Source: JAAXPZ01 sp965215705
Lineage (GTDB): Bacteria > Campylobacterota > Campylobacteria > Campylobacterales > Sulfurovaceae
Assembly: GCA_965215705.1 (NCBI GenBank)
Contig: CBDCEE010000003.1
Location: forward strand, 186,001-250,000
Length of the DNA: 64,000 nt
Reading direction: 5' to 3'
Part shown: positions 35,205 through 43,616 of the stretch, piece after piece
Layout: every line of letters begins with the position of its first letter
How positions within the stretch are numbered: position 1 is the stretch's first letter
Position numbers and translations under genes: made by a program
The notes under the pieces: model-generated
The model's database searches: none
The model's input: the letters and a program-made list of their open reading frames with translations, nothing else
What the model was told of the DNA's origin: nothing

Positions 35205-36360
35205 CCTGAATTTAAATCCAAAGTGCAATTTCACCTCTAAAAAATTCTATCCAAATTTTCCTATGAAGCCTTTAAATTTTCATGAAATACCTCATAAGGT
35301 GTTCTCCATCCTAGAGATTTTCTAGGTCTATGGTTAAGTCTGTTCTCAATCCTTTTAATATCTTTAGCCGTGAGATGTTCAAAGCTACTGCCTTTTGGGA
35401 TATATTGACGGATGAGTCCATTGATATTCTCATTGAGTCCTCTCTCCCAAGAGCTATAAGGATGACAGAAATAGTAATCACATTTAAGTTTTTTTGCAAT
35501 GGTTTGATGTTTGGCGAACTCCAAACCGTTATCTGTGGTAATGGTGTGCACATGTTTCTTGTATCTTCCCAGTAGTCGTATCATCTCATTGGCTACGATA
35601 AGGGCTTTCTTTCTTACAGGCAGTGAGAGTTTTACATACATGGACTTTCGCTCTACTATAGTAACGATTGCTCCTTGTCTGCCTTTGCCAATGATGGTAT
35701 CTGCTTCAAAGTCTCCTACTCTTATTTTATCATCTACGATAGTAGGTCTTTGTTCAATAGAGACTCTATTAGGGATACGGTTCTTTCGTCCTTTACCATA
35801 CTTGGCTCTTCGTTTTCCTTTGTGTCTGAGCTTTGTATGGAGTGTACCATTATGCAGCCTATCTTCATGGATGAATGTGTAGATGGTGACATGGGATATG
35901 GTTATGGAGTGTTTGATAGACAGTGTGGCGGAGATCTGTTCGGGTGAGTACTCTTTTTTGAGATACTTTTTGATAAGCTTTATAGTAGAATCTGTGAGTT
36001 TTAGATTGGCTTTTCTGGCATGGTCTTGTTGCCCCTTTTTATATTTATCATGGGCTCCATATCCAAAATAGGTTCCAGCAATATCCCCTTTGTTTCTTCG
36101 TATCTCTCGGCTGATGGTCGAGGGATGCACTCCTAGCTGTTTGGCTATCTCTTTATTGCTATATCCTCTGCTTATATAAGCTTGAATATGGTATCTTTCT
36201 CCTAGGGTTAGATGCGTATATGACATATCACTTCCTTTATCTTTGGTCAGATTTGGAAGTTATTTTAGCATCTAACCTCTTCAAATCCAAAAGAAACAAC
36301 TCTCAAAAACTCTTTTTTCAAATTGTCTTTTAAAAATTGCACTTTGGATTTAAATTCGGG
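35205..36360 (-). mobile_element. IS30-family insertion sequence, 1156 bp
   Basis: Bounded by 27-bp terminal inverted repeats with one mismatch: inward they read CCTGAATTTAAATCCAAAGT (left, 35205-35231) and CCCGAATTTAAATCCAAAGT (right, 36334-36360), both continuing GCAATTT. It is flanked by the direct repeat TAC (35202-35204 and 36361-36363; TACC if the shared C is counted). It contains one transposase gene. The clean target duplication and near-perfect ends indicate a recent, probably still active, copy. Confidence 0.92.
35261..36226 (-). CDS. IS30-family transposase
   Basis: 321 residues. The N-terminal helix-turn-helix begins LTLGERYHIQAYISRGYSN and continues EIAKQLGVHPSTISREIRRNKG, the IS30 DNA-binding region. 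The DDE catalytic core shows GDFEADTIIGKG (first Asp), ITTDNGLEFAKH (second Asp) and the Glu in SSWERGLNENINGLIRQY about 33 residues later, followed by RIENRLNHRPRKSLGWRTPYE. The ATG follows AAAGGAAG. The gene is intact and full length. Confidence 0.96.
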   Translation of the reverse strand: MSYTHLTLGERYHIQAYISRGYSNKEIAKQLGVHPSTISREIRRNKGDIAGTYFGYGAHDKYKKGQQDHARKANLKLTDSTIKLIKKYLKKEYSPEQISATLSIKHSITISHVTIYTFIHEDRLHNGTLHTKLRHKGKRRAKYGKGRKNRIPNRVSIEQRPTIVDDKIRVGDFEADTIIGKGRQGAIVTIVERKSMYVKLSLPVRKKALIVANEMIRLLGRYKKHVHTITTDNGLEFAKHQTIAKKLKCDYYFCHPYSSWERGLNENINGLIRQYIPKGSSFEHLTAKDIKRIENRLNHRPRKSLGWRTPYEVFHENLKAS

Positions 36361-36903
36361 TACCTCAAGTATCGGTGTGATCCATGAGTTGATCATAAAA
36401 CCAAAAAACTTGGTACCCATCATCAGGATAGTCTTAGAGAGTCCGATGACTACGACTTTGATCTCCGTAAAGAGAAGTAGGTTATCTAGATATCCGGCAG
36501 TATAGAGTGCCCAGGCAGAGAGAATAGAGAGAATAAAAGGGATAAAGATATTTTTGAGTTTTGCTCTGAGGTTAAGTGCTTTGTAGTATTCTCCCAGCTC
36601 ATGCAATCCCACTTTGATGTGATCTGTGATATTCCTTTTGAGCCAACGGGCAAAGATATTGTCCAGAAACCATCGTTTGAGGAGTAGGTAGGTTCCCTGG
36701 ACGATGGTGAGCCCCTTGGTAAAAGCCAATATCTTGAGTTTAGAAGCGGTATAAAAAGAGAGCAGTGCAGATTTGAATATCAGTGCGATAGCAAACATAT
36801 ACCCACTGAGCATCTTGTAAGAGAGAGGGTAGTAGAGTTTGAGGATAGTAATGATAATGACAGGAATAAAAACAGCCAAAGCTGCGATATGACGTCGTTT
36901 CAC
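36361..36903 (-). pseudogene. 5' fragment of a membrane-protein gene split by an IS30 element
   Basis: First 181 codons (through ILEV) of the gene that continues at 34479-35204. Four or so hydrophobic helices are visible (AALAVFIPVIIITILKLYY, MLSGYMFAIALIFKSALLSF, FILSILSAWALYTAGYL, VVVIGLSKTILMMGTKFFGF). In the present sequence the frame runs on into the element end (PEFKSKVQF) and stops at 36265. A membrane-bound product is likely for the intact gene. No family recognised. Confidence 0.8.
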
Positions 36904-36930
36904 AGTCTCCCTTTCTCTATGACCAAAGGC

Positions 36931-37386
36931 CTAATCTTCATCCGTAGCATCAGTAGTATAGACACCGGTGGCTTTCTTCCACATGATCGAGGCATTCATC
37001 CCCAGCCAGACGATCAGGCCCATACCGATCGTTGCGATCCATCCAAGGCTACTCCATTTGGAGGTATCAATAATGTCATACTGTGCCAGACCCCAGACAA
37101 AGGCGACAATGATAGCAACAGCAATGATCGCACCGTAAAACTTGATACTCTGCAGGATTGCTTTGAATGCCATAACCCAAAGTGCCAGCATGACAAGGAT
37201 AAAGAAAGGTCTAAATCCGGAGAGTGGATCACTATGGCTGATATAGCCTATAAAGTGATGCTCAGTAGGATTCCATGTACCTACCGCCAAAGCCAGAGAG
37301 AGTATCAATGAAACCCACCATCTAAGGTGTGTCTCTACCTTTCCCGTTTTGGTTTTACTTTTTTTGGTTAAAAATCCAGGTAGCAT
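36931..37386 (-). CDS. DUF6524-like integral membrane protein
   Basis: 151 residues with four hydrophobic helices. The pattern RWWVSLILSLALAVGTWNPTE near the start and GMGLIVWLGMNASIMWKKATG at the end, with the NPT(E) turn, resembles the DUF6524 family of small inner-membrane proteins. Function unknown. It lies 27 bases upstream of the interrupted membrane gene on the same strand, so the two may once have shared a transcript. The family assignment is from memory of the motif and is tentative. Confidence 0.65.
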   Translation of the reverse strand: MLPGFLTKKSKTKTGKVETHLRWWVSLILSLALAVGTWNPTEHHFIGYISHSDPLSGFRPFFILVMLALWVMAFKAILQSIKFYGAIIAVAIIVAFVWGLAQYDIIDTSKWSSLGWIATIGMGLIVWLGMNASIMWKKATGVYTTDATDED

Positions 37387-37453
37387 AATGTATTCCTCTT
37401 TAGTATATTTTACATAATTATAGTCAAAAAGTCTGAAGTGATATAGATTTTGC

Positions 37454-37459
37454 TATAAT
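37454..37459 (+). promoter_or_regulatory. Extended -10 promoter of the MotA/ExbB-like operon
   Basis: TGCTATAAT (TGnTATAAT) with a T-rich upstream stretch, 32 bases before the ATG at 37492. Confidence 0.65.
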
Positions 37460-37491
37460 TTTCTAAATGACTTTCCAGATAAAGGCTTAAG

Positions 37492-38595
37492 ATGGATAAA
37501 AACAATTATCAATCAGGCGGTTCATGTGCGGGTATCTTCTTTACACTTTTCATCATTCCTTTTATGTTTGTTGTGGTACTGGCACTTGGATATGTCGGGT
37601 ATCTTCCTTTCAAGGTTGAGATGCATACACTGATCACGATAGGGTTTATCTTTATTATCTATCTGTTCTTTATCAAACACAATGCGAGCTACTCTGCCTG
37701 TAAGATATCCAACAATTTTGCACTGATGGAGGACCATTTACAGGAATCACTCAAAGCCAATGCTTTGACGATCATGGGCAAGACCAAGTCGACGTTGACT
37801 GTGCGAGACTTTATCGAAGAGTATTTTAAGGGGATTAGAGATGATAACTTTTCTAGGGTAGCCAGCTCTGTATTTCCTATGCTTGGTATCCTAGGTACCT
37901 TTATCGCGATTGCACTCTCTATGCCGGACTTCACCGTCTCTGACAGTGGGCAGCTTGATCGTGAGATATCATTGCTGCTTTCAGGAATCGGTACGGCATT
38001 CTATGCCTCTATCTATGGTATTTTCCTCTCGCTTTGGTGGATCTTTTTTGAGCGAAGAGGGTTGGCAGACATAGAAGGCAGTAGTCAGAGTCTGGAAGAG
38101 ATCTATGATAGTCGTATCTGGAAAAAGAGTGAACTGATCAAGCATGAGCATATGCAGACAGAACTCAAAGACCAAAAGATTATTCAGACACTCCAGGAGA
38201 CCTTCAGTCTGGACTTTATCAAGGATCTGAACAATCAGTATATTCGAAACTTCAAAACCATTATCGATGACACAACCAATAGTTTTGAACGGATTACTAC
38301 CCATATGGAGAGTGTCTCTAGAGATCTACGTAAAACCATCGAGCAGATCGATGAACGTAAAGAAAGTGTAGAAGCGGTAGCAACGGTAAAAAAAGATATC
38401 GGTACCTTTATAGAAGGGGTAACGCATCTCAACCGAGGGCTGGAAAAGTTTAACGGAAGTGTGGATCATACCTTTAGCAAGATAGATCAGGAGTTGGCAG
38501 AGGCTGTGGATAAACTGGGTGAAATGGCAGAGATGATTGTGGAGCAAAATCTCAGTATTCAGCATAGACTATCCGATACTGATAAAGAGTCATAA
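37492..38595 (+). CDS. MotA/TolQ/ExbB-like proton-channel protein
   Basis: 367 residues. Two N-terminal transmembrane helices (about 13-38, 44-62), a cytosolic stretch, then the conserved MotA/ExbB pair: VFPMLGILGTFIAIALSMP (about 126-146) and LLLSGIGTAFYASIYGIFLSLWWIFFE (about 163-190). The C-terminal 175 residues form a helical tail with a FERITTHMESVSRDL coil. It shares its TAATG stop/start with an OmpA/MotB-like gene. Together they should form a proton-driven stator, but no motor, Tol or TonB genes are nearby. The channel family is confident, the process unknown. Confidence 0.8.
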   Translation: MDKNNYQSGGSCAGIFFTLFIIPFMFVVVLALGYVGYLPFKVEMHTLITIGFIFIIYLFFIKHNASYSACKISNNFALMEDHLQESLKANALTIMGKTKSTLTVRDFIEEYFKGIRDDNFSRVASSVFPMLGILGTFIAIALSMPDFTVSDSGQLDREISLLLSGIGTAFYASIYGIFLSLWWIFFERRGLADIEGSSQSLEEIYDSRIWKKSELIKHEHMQTELKDQKIIQTLQETFSLDFIKDLNNQYIRNFKTIIDDTTNSFERITTHMESVSRDLRKTIEQIDERKESVEAVATVKKDIGTFIEGVTHLNRGLEKFNGSVDHTFSKIDQELAEAVDKLGEMAEMIVEQNLSIQHRLSDTDKES

Positions 38596-40118
38596 TGTTC
38601 AAGCGACGAAGTCATAACGATCAGAGTAACTTCTGGATCTCTTATGCAGACCTCATGGCAGGGTTACTGTTTGTTTTTATACTCCTGATAGGAGCGATCG
38701 TCTCCAAGTCAATGATCATGCGAGAGGATCTACATAAAAAAGAGGATAGACTGGAGAAAGCTGAGACCTCTCTTGCGCAAAAGAAAAAGAGACTGAATCT
38801 TACGCAAACAAAACTCAAACAACTCACTGCAGAGTTGGACAGCAGAGAAGCGGTACTGAGGGAAGTCAATAGTTCACTGGTAGACAATAAGATCCAAGTA
38901 TCTAAACAGAAAGAGATTATAGTCAAAGATAAAAAGAAGATCACTTCACAGGAGAAGCTTATTGATGTTAAGGAAAAGATAGTTGTTGCGCAGACGAAAG
39001 AGATCATTAAAAAGAAAACAATTATTACGGAGCAAGAGGAGCAGATCAGGTTGCAAGCAGAAGAGGTGAGGAAGCTTCATTTGCTCTTGACAGAGTTACA
39101 AAGTAGTATCAAGAAGGCAGATACGGACAAAAAGAAACTTTCGGGAAAACTTTTTGTCGCACGATGTGATCTGAATCGTACGCAGGGTATGTTGTTAAGC
39201 CAAAAAGAGCTTAGTCAAACGAAAGAGGAGAGGATAGGGCAGCTTCAGGCACTGATTACACTGACAAGAGACTCTCTGCAGCTCAAAGAGAGAGAGCTGG
39301 AAAAACTCAATCAACTGCTGCTGGCACGTAATAGCAAAGTAGATACGCTTAGCAAAAAGGTTGTATTGCTACAGAATTTGACCCAAGAGAGCAATACAAC
39401 ATTGGCGCAAAAGCAGAAAAAACTGCAGGAGTATGTGGGGCGTGTGATCGTACTCTCTAACAGTTTGACAGATAAAGAGCAGGAGCTCAAACTCAAAGAT
39501 GAGAAGCTGGTAACACTACTGGATGCACTGGATAAGAAAAAGACGAGATATGATGATCTGGTCGCCAAGTTACAAAGCCAAAAAGCACAGATAAGATCTT
39601 TGACAGGTATCAAACTAAAAGTGATCTCTGCACTGAAAGAAACCCTTGGAGATAAGATCAATATTGACAAAAGAAGTGGTGCATTAAGACTCTCCTCAAA
39701 TATATTGTTTGACAAAGGGAGTAGTGCACTCAAAGATGAGTCCAAAGAAGAGCTCAGAAGTGCATTTGAAGACTATATAGGTGCACTGGTTACCAACCAA
39801 GCGATCAGACCACATCTTGATCGTATCATCATAGAAGGGCATACAGATAGTGACGGGACGTATCTATATAACCTCAAGCTCTCACAAGAGCGCGCGTTGG
39901 CTGTCATGCAGTATCTGTTGACGCTTCCTATCGCGCAGAAGTACCACCTCAAGAAGTATCTCGTAGCCAGTGGTCGTGCCTATCTGGATAGTATTCAAAT
40001 AGGAAGTTCAGAAGACAAAGAGGCTTCTCGCAGAATAGAGATAAAGTTTCAACTCAAAAACCAAGATGCAATGCATGAGATAGAGAGGATACTGGATGAT
40101 GGCAAGCAACTCTTCTAA
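38595..40118 (+). CDS. MotB/OmpA-like protein with a very long coiled coil
   Basis: 507 residues. One N-terminal transmembrane helix in SYADLMAGLLFVFILLIGAI, whose Asp aligns with the proton-carrying Asp of MotB. Residues about 45-330 are a long Lys/Glu/Leu-rich coiled coil, far longer than in MotB or TolR. The C-terminal OmpA domain (about 360-490) has the peptidoglycan-binding segment IIEGHTDSDGTYLYNLKLSQ and RIEIKF. The coil could span the periplasm to reach the wall. It is translationally coupled to the proton-channel gene (TAATG overlap). Confidence 0.82.
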   Translation: MFKRRSHNDQSNFWISYADLMAGLLFVFILLIGAIVSKSMIMREDLHKKEDRLEKAETSLAQKKKRLNLTQTKLKQLTAELDSREAVLREVNSSLVDNKIQVSKQKEIIVKDKKKITSQEKLIDVKEKIVVAQTKEIIKKKTIITEQEEQIRLQAEEVRKLHLLLTELQSSIKKADTDKKKLSGKLFVARCDLNRTQGMLLSQKELSQTKEERIGQLQALITLTRDSLQLKERELEKLNQLLLARNSKVDTLSKKVVLLQNLTQESNTTLAQKQKKLQEYVGRVIVLSNSLTDKEQELKLKDEKLVTLLDALDKKKTRYDDLVAKLQSQKAQIRSLTGIKLKVISALKETLGDKINIDKRSGALRLSSNILFDKGSSALKDESKEELRSAFEDYIGALVTNQAIRPHLDRIIIEGHTDSDGTYLYNLKLSQERALAVMQYLLTLPIAQKYHLKKYLVASGRAYLDSIQIGSSEDKEASRRIEIKFQLKNQDAMHEIERILDDGKQLF

Positions 40119-40263
40119 AGGTTCACATCTGCATAGTGCCTCAGAGAAGCTCTCTGATAAGATAAGGGAGTTAAAGGTAAAATTGCATGACAATAGTGTA
40201 CAAAAAAGAGATCAAAAACGCAGAGGGTTACTGCGTTACTTCACGGACTGGTTTAGACCTTAG
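40099..40263 (+). CDS. Small basic protein ending the MotA/OmpA-like operon
   Basis: 54 residues from the ATG at 40099 (another ATG is 3 bases earlier), overlapping the OmpA-like gene by 20 bases. The sequence is charged and helical in the middle (EKLSDKIRELKVKLHDNSVQ) and ends in an Arg/aromatic stretch RRGLLRYFTDWFRP. It has no signal peptide. Too short for a family call; it is supported by the overlap, the open frame and sensible composition. Confidence 0.5.
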   Translation: MASNSSKGSHLHSASEKLSDKIRELKVKLHDNSVQKRDQKRRGLLRYFTDWFRP

Positions 40264-40346
40264 AACACCGTTTTAAGAGCTTTTACTGTATGGTTTTGTA
40301 TAGGAAAGAATATTTTATTAATAAAACTGAGATAAACAGCATCCTT

Positions 40347-40378
40347 TTGACATTTTTTTGATAGTATTGACATATAAT
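40347..40378 (+). promoter_or_regulatory. Promoter of the GGDEF/EAL gene
   Basis: TTGACA at 40347 and TTGATA at 40358 (11-bp period), then TATAAT at 40373-40378, 22 bases before the ATG. The spacing to the -10 is 9, not 11, so it is only loosely like the Pho-box-like sites of the 18-29 kb block. Confidence 0.4.
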
Positions 40379-40399
40379 TAAACAAGAGTTGGGGGCAAC

Positions 40400-42205
40400 A
40401 TGGCGTTTTTAAATGAGTTTTCACTATATGATGTGTTCTTGGTAGCGATAGGGTTGGTACTGGCTAGCCTTATTCGTATTTTTTATGATTCCTATAAAGA
40501 GAAAATGCGGCTTAAAAAGTTAGGCCAAATGATCAAAGTCTATAATGAATCCATGGATATCTATGAAGAGGGTGTTTTGATCATTTCAGATAAAGATGAA
40601 GTGATATTCGCCAATAAAGAGTCATCAAGAATATTTGCGGCTAAAAACGGAGAGGTTACGATGGAACACCTCAAAAATAAAGTCAGTATAAGAATGAGCG
40701 GATCCATCCATGAAGAGAGCTTTATAGATATTGTCCAAAAACGAAGAAATATTCCCCATGCCTATATTGTAGTCGGAAATGCATCTGTACCTGTTTCCAT
40801 GAATACCAATAAGTTTCATATGCATTTCAATCATGATGACTCCTGGAGAATTATTATTTTACAGGATATAGCCAGTAAACTCAAGCTTCAAGAGAGGATC
40901 GAAAGTATCGGCTCCTATAAAGATCTGCTTACTAATCTCCCTACACGGTACCATTTAACTTCGGATCTTGTATCCGTGATCCTGAAAGCAGCACAAAATG
41001 ATCATCAGTCTGCAATCGCTCTATTTAGTATTAAGGACTACAATATACTCCAAGCTATGAACGGTATAGAAAAAATGGATCTTTTACTGAGAAATATGGC
41101 GAGAGATATTTTCTCTATTTTAGAAGAAAATGAAACACTATATCGATTTGACTGTGATGCTTTTGCAATCGTTTTTGAAAATATTTTAGATGAAAATGAG
41201 GTTAGAAGAAATGTAGACAGAGTGGTGACGAAAATGCAGAATATCTTCATCAGTGAAAATATTAAAGCGGTAACAATGCAGGGTCTCTACTTTATCGGAC
41301 AATCAGAATCTACGGCAGAAAAAATTCTGAATGAAAGCTATCGCGTATTGCGTAGCAAAAGTAATGAGAGAATCATTGGTACGAATTCAGTCTTTTTAAA
41401 TAGCAATACAGATGTAGATGGTACAAGATATCTGGCAAGTAAGCTTACCAAAGAAGATTTTCTTAATGGCATTCAAAATAAAGATTTCTTTTTCTTCTAT
41501 CAACCTATTTACAACCTGAAAGACAATAGGGTGATTGGGGTTGAAGTATTGACTCGGCTCAATCATAAAAAATATGGCTTTCTCTTGGCAGACGACTTTA
41601 TGAATAAGGCGATAGAGTATGGGATCATGTCTGAGATCACCTCGCATCTGCTTGATAATGTATTGGGACAGAAAAAGTTTTGGTACACAGAGAGAAAGAT
41701 CGATTTGGATATGACGATCAACCTTGCCTTATCGGATCTACAGTCAGGTATCTTTACGGAAATGTTAGAGGCAAAATTATCTCAATATGGGGTTGACCCC
41801 ACCACGATCACCATAGATATACCAGAAGTTGTACTTGCAGAAGATTTTGAATCTGTTTCAGAAGAGTTCTATATGCTTAAGAAGATAGGGGTGAAGCTTG
41901 CAATAGACCATTTTGGAAAAGAATACATCAATTTAAAGCATATAGCAAGACTGCCCCTTGATGCCATTAAAATCGATGGTTCGATCATTAGGAATATGTC
42001 CGGAGATGAAGATAAAAAAAGGCTGGTTTCTGGCATTGTGTCTATGAGCAAAGAGTTAGGGTTACATATTGGGGCAAACCATGTGGATTCAGAAGAGATT
42101 AGAGGTGTGCTTAAAGAGTTGGGATGTGATTTTGCACAGGGACATTATTTTGGAAAGGCAGTACCTGCCTTTGAGATTACAGATATTATCAAAAAACCCC
42201 TATAG
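40400..42205 (+). CDS. Membrane-bound PAS-GGDEF-EAL protein with degenerate active sites
   Basis: 601 residues: N-terminal transmembrane helix (VFLVAIGLVLASLIRIFY), a PAS-like region at about 45-165, a GGDEF domain at about 175-330 and an EAL domain at about 345-600. The GGDEF signature is replaced by RFDCDAFAIVF, so no cyclase activity is expected. In the EAL domain EVL keeps the first Glu, NLALSD the Asn and KIDGSII the Lys, but DDFG is DHFG and the usual EGVE is ANHV, removing metal ligands. It is probably a c-di-GMP-binding or protein-interaction receptor rather than an enzyme. Confidence 0.85.
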   Translation: MAFLNEFSLYDVFLVAIGLVLASLIRIFYDSYKEKMRLKKLGQMIKVYNESMDIYEEGVLIISDKDEVIFANKESSRIFAAKNGEVTMEHLKNKVSIRMSGSIHEESFIDIVQKRRNIPHAYIVVGNASVPVSMNTNKFHMHFNHDDSWRIIILQDIASKLKLQERIESIGSYKDLLTNLPTRYHLTSDLVSVILKAAQNDHQSAIALFSIKDYNILQAMNGIEKMDLLLRNMARDIFSILEENETLYRFDCDAFAIVFENILDENEVRRNVDRVVTKMQNIFISENIKAVTMQGLYFIGQSESTAEKILNESYRVLRSKSNERIIGTNSVFLNSNTDVDGTRYLASKLTKEDFLNGIQNKDFFFFYQPIYNLKDNRVIGVEVLTRLNHKKYGFLLADDFMNKAIEYGIMSEITSHLLDNVLGQKKFWYTERKIDLDMTINLALSDLQSGIFTEMLEAKLSQYGVDPTTITIDIPEVVLAEDFESVSEEFYMLKKIGVKLAIDHFGKEYINLKHIARLPLDAIKIDGSIIRNMSGDEDKKRLVSGIVSMSKELGLHIGANHVDSEEIRGVLKELGCDFAQGHYFGKAVPAFEITDIIKKPL

Positions 42206-42844
42206 CTACTGGCTGTGGCTATAGTAGCTTAGGGTACTTTTTCCAAACTTCTTTTTCTTTGTTCGTGTCAGTGTTCCGATTATTTCGGGCATGACCATAG
42301 CTGTCATATGTTCTACAATGACCTTTTCACAGAGCTCAGCTTCTATCATTTCTATCAAAGTGATGGTCTTATCATAGATATCTTCCATGCCTTCTCTTGT
42401 CGAGAAAGGGGGGTCAAAATAGAAGTAGGTTTTGATCCCTTGTTGCTTGAGGTTTCTGTAGATAGTCGGAAACTCATTGAAACTATCTCCCCGTATCGCA
42501 GTAGCCTGCGTGACACCCAATTGACTGATATTCTCTTTGAGCAGTGCATAGACAGTATGGTTTTTCTCTATGAAATACCCATGAGCAGCACCACGGCTGA
42601 GTGCCTCAAGCCCTACAGAACCACTACCAGCGAATACTTCTACAAAATGTTTGTCGATGATATCAAACTGAAGGGTGTTAAAAAGTGATTCTCTAAGTAT
42701 CGATTTAGAACTTCTAGTAGTAGGGAGATCAGGAATCAGTATCTTCTTGCCTTTGAGTTCACCTCCAATGATGGTACTCTCAAAACACTTGAGTGTCTCT
42801 TTATGCTTTCTTGTCTTCTTGCTGTTATAAGGCTGTTCTCTCAT
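42206..42844 (-). CDS. rsmD: 16S rRNA (guanine(966)-N(2))-methyltransferase
   Basis: 212 residues. Methylates the exocyclic N2 of G966 in 16S rRNA on the 30S subunit. It has the family opening GGELKGKKILIPDLPTTRSS, the SAM motif VEVFAGSGSVGLEALSRGA, and the catalytic DPPF (YFYFDPPFST), a variant of the N/D-PP-Y/F motif. Its ATG overlaps the upp stop (ATGA on the minus strand), so the two form an operon. Identity is confident. Confidence 0.93.
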   Translation of the reverse strand: MREQPYNSKKTRKHKETLKCFESTIIGGELKGKKILIPDLPTTRSSKSILRESLFNTLQFDIIDKHFVEVFAGSGSVGLEALSRGAAHGYFIEKNHTVYALLKENISQLGVTQATAIRGDSFNEFPTIYRNLKQQGIKTYFYFDPPFSTREGMEDIYDKTITLIEMIEAELCEKVIVEHMTAMVMPEIIGTLTRTKKKKFGKSTLSYYSHSQ

Positions 42845-43479
42845 AGATTTTCATCATCTCCTGTACCGAATATTCTGTCTCCAGCATCACCTAGACCTGG
42901 TACGATATAGCCTTTTTCATTAAGCTTTTCATCCAGTGCAGCCGTATAGATGGTGACATTGGGATAGGCTTCATTGATCGCTTTGACCCCCTCGGGAGCA
43001 GCAACGAGGCAGACGAAGGTCACATCGGTCACTCCTTTACTCTTGAGGAAATCAAGGGCACTGAGAGCAGAGCCACCGGTTGCCAACATAGGGTCAAGCA
43101 GCAGGACTTTGTTATCCAGCGCCTGCATGGGGATCTTATTGTAGTAGCTGTGTGCGATGAGTGTCTCTTCGTCACGGTTCATCCCGAGAAATCCTACACG
43201 GCTTTTGGGAAGAATCTCCATAAAAGGATTGAGCATACCTATACCTGCTCTGAGGATATTGACCAGTACGGGATGTTTTTCAAGCTTTTGGGCTTTGGTA
43301 ACGGCTACGGGTGTCTGGATCACTATCTCTGCGAGTTGCAGGTCTTTGGTGACATCAAATGCCATGAGCAAACCTATCTCATGCAGGAGCTTGCGAAACT
43401 CAGGCATAGAACGTCTCTCATCTCTGAGAAATGCCATTTTATGTTTGATGAGTGGGTGGTCTATTACTTTGATTTGCAT
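42841..43479 (-). CDS. upp: Uracil phosphoribosyltransferase
   Basis: 212 residues from the ATG at 43479, which follows AAGGA at 6 bases; an in-frame codon 30 bases upstream lacks a ribosome site. Converts uracil and PRPP to UMP. Signatures are HPLIKHKMAFLRDE at the start, ILRAGIGMLNPF, the PRPP loop LLDPMLATGGSALSALDFLK, and the uracil-binding IVPGLGDAGDRIFGT at the C-terminus. It lies head to head with the uracil permease gene, so uptake and salvage are paired. Confidence 0.97.
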   Translation of the reverse strand: MQIKVIDHPLIKHKMAFLRDERRSMPEFRKLLHEIGLLMAFDVTKDLQLAEIVIQTPVAVTKAQKLEKHPVLVNILRAGIGMLNPFMEILPKSRVGFLGMNRDEETLIAHSYYNKIPMQALDNKVLLLDPMLATGGSALSALDFLKSKGVTDVTFVCLVAAPEGVKAINEAYPNVTIYTAALDEKLNEKGYIVPGLGDAGDRIFGTGDDENL

Positions 43480-43572
43480 ACGTTTTCCTTCAAATAGTGT
43501 CAAGGACACTTCAATAATTAGATTATCTCTAAAAACTCCTAAAACTTACACAAGTATTTATTGGTATTGTGA

Positions 43573-43578
43573 TACAAT
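43573..43578 (+). promoter_or_regulatory. Extended -10 promoter of the uracil permease gene
   Basis: TGATACAAT (TGnTACAAT), 38 bases upstream of the GTG start, in the 137-base gap to the divergent upp gene. Confidence 0.5.
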
Positions 43579-43616
43579 CATAAAATTTCATAAAAGTTTC
43601 ACAAAAAGGAGAATTA

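Noticed and set aside
34911..35240. Plus-strand frame ending PEFKSKVQFHL, resembling the end of the interrupted membrane protein
   Set aside because: The match is only the IS30 terminal inverted repeat read from the other side; there is no coding relation.
37492..40118. Zorya anti-phage defence (ZorAB)
   Set aside because: A MotA-like plus OmpA-like pair is present, but there is no ZorC, ZorD or ZorE nearby, and the OmpA-like protein has a coiled coil much longer than ZorB.
40347..40378. A ninth Pho-box-like site
   Set aside because: The 11-bp hexamer repeat is there, but the second hexamer is TTGATA and the distance to the -10 is 9, not 11; listed only as a promoter.
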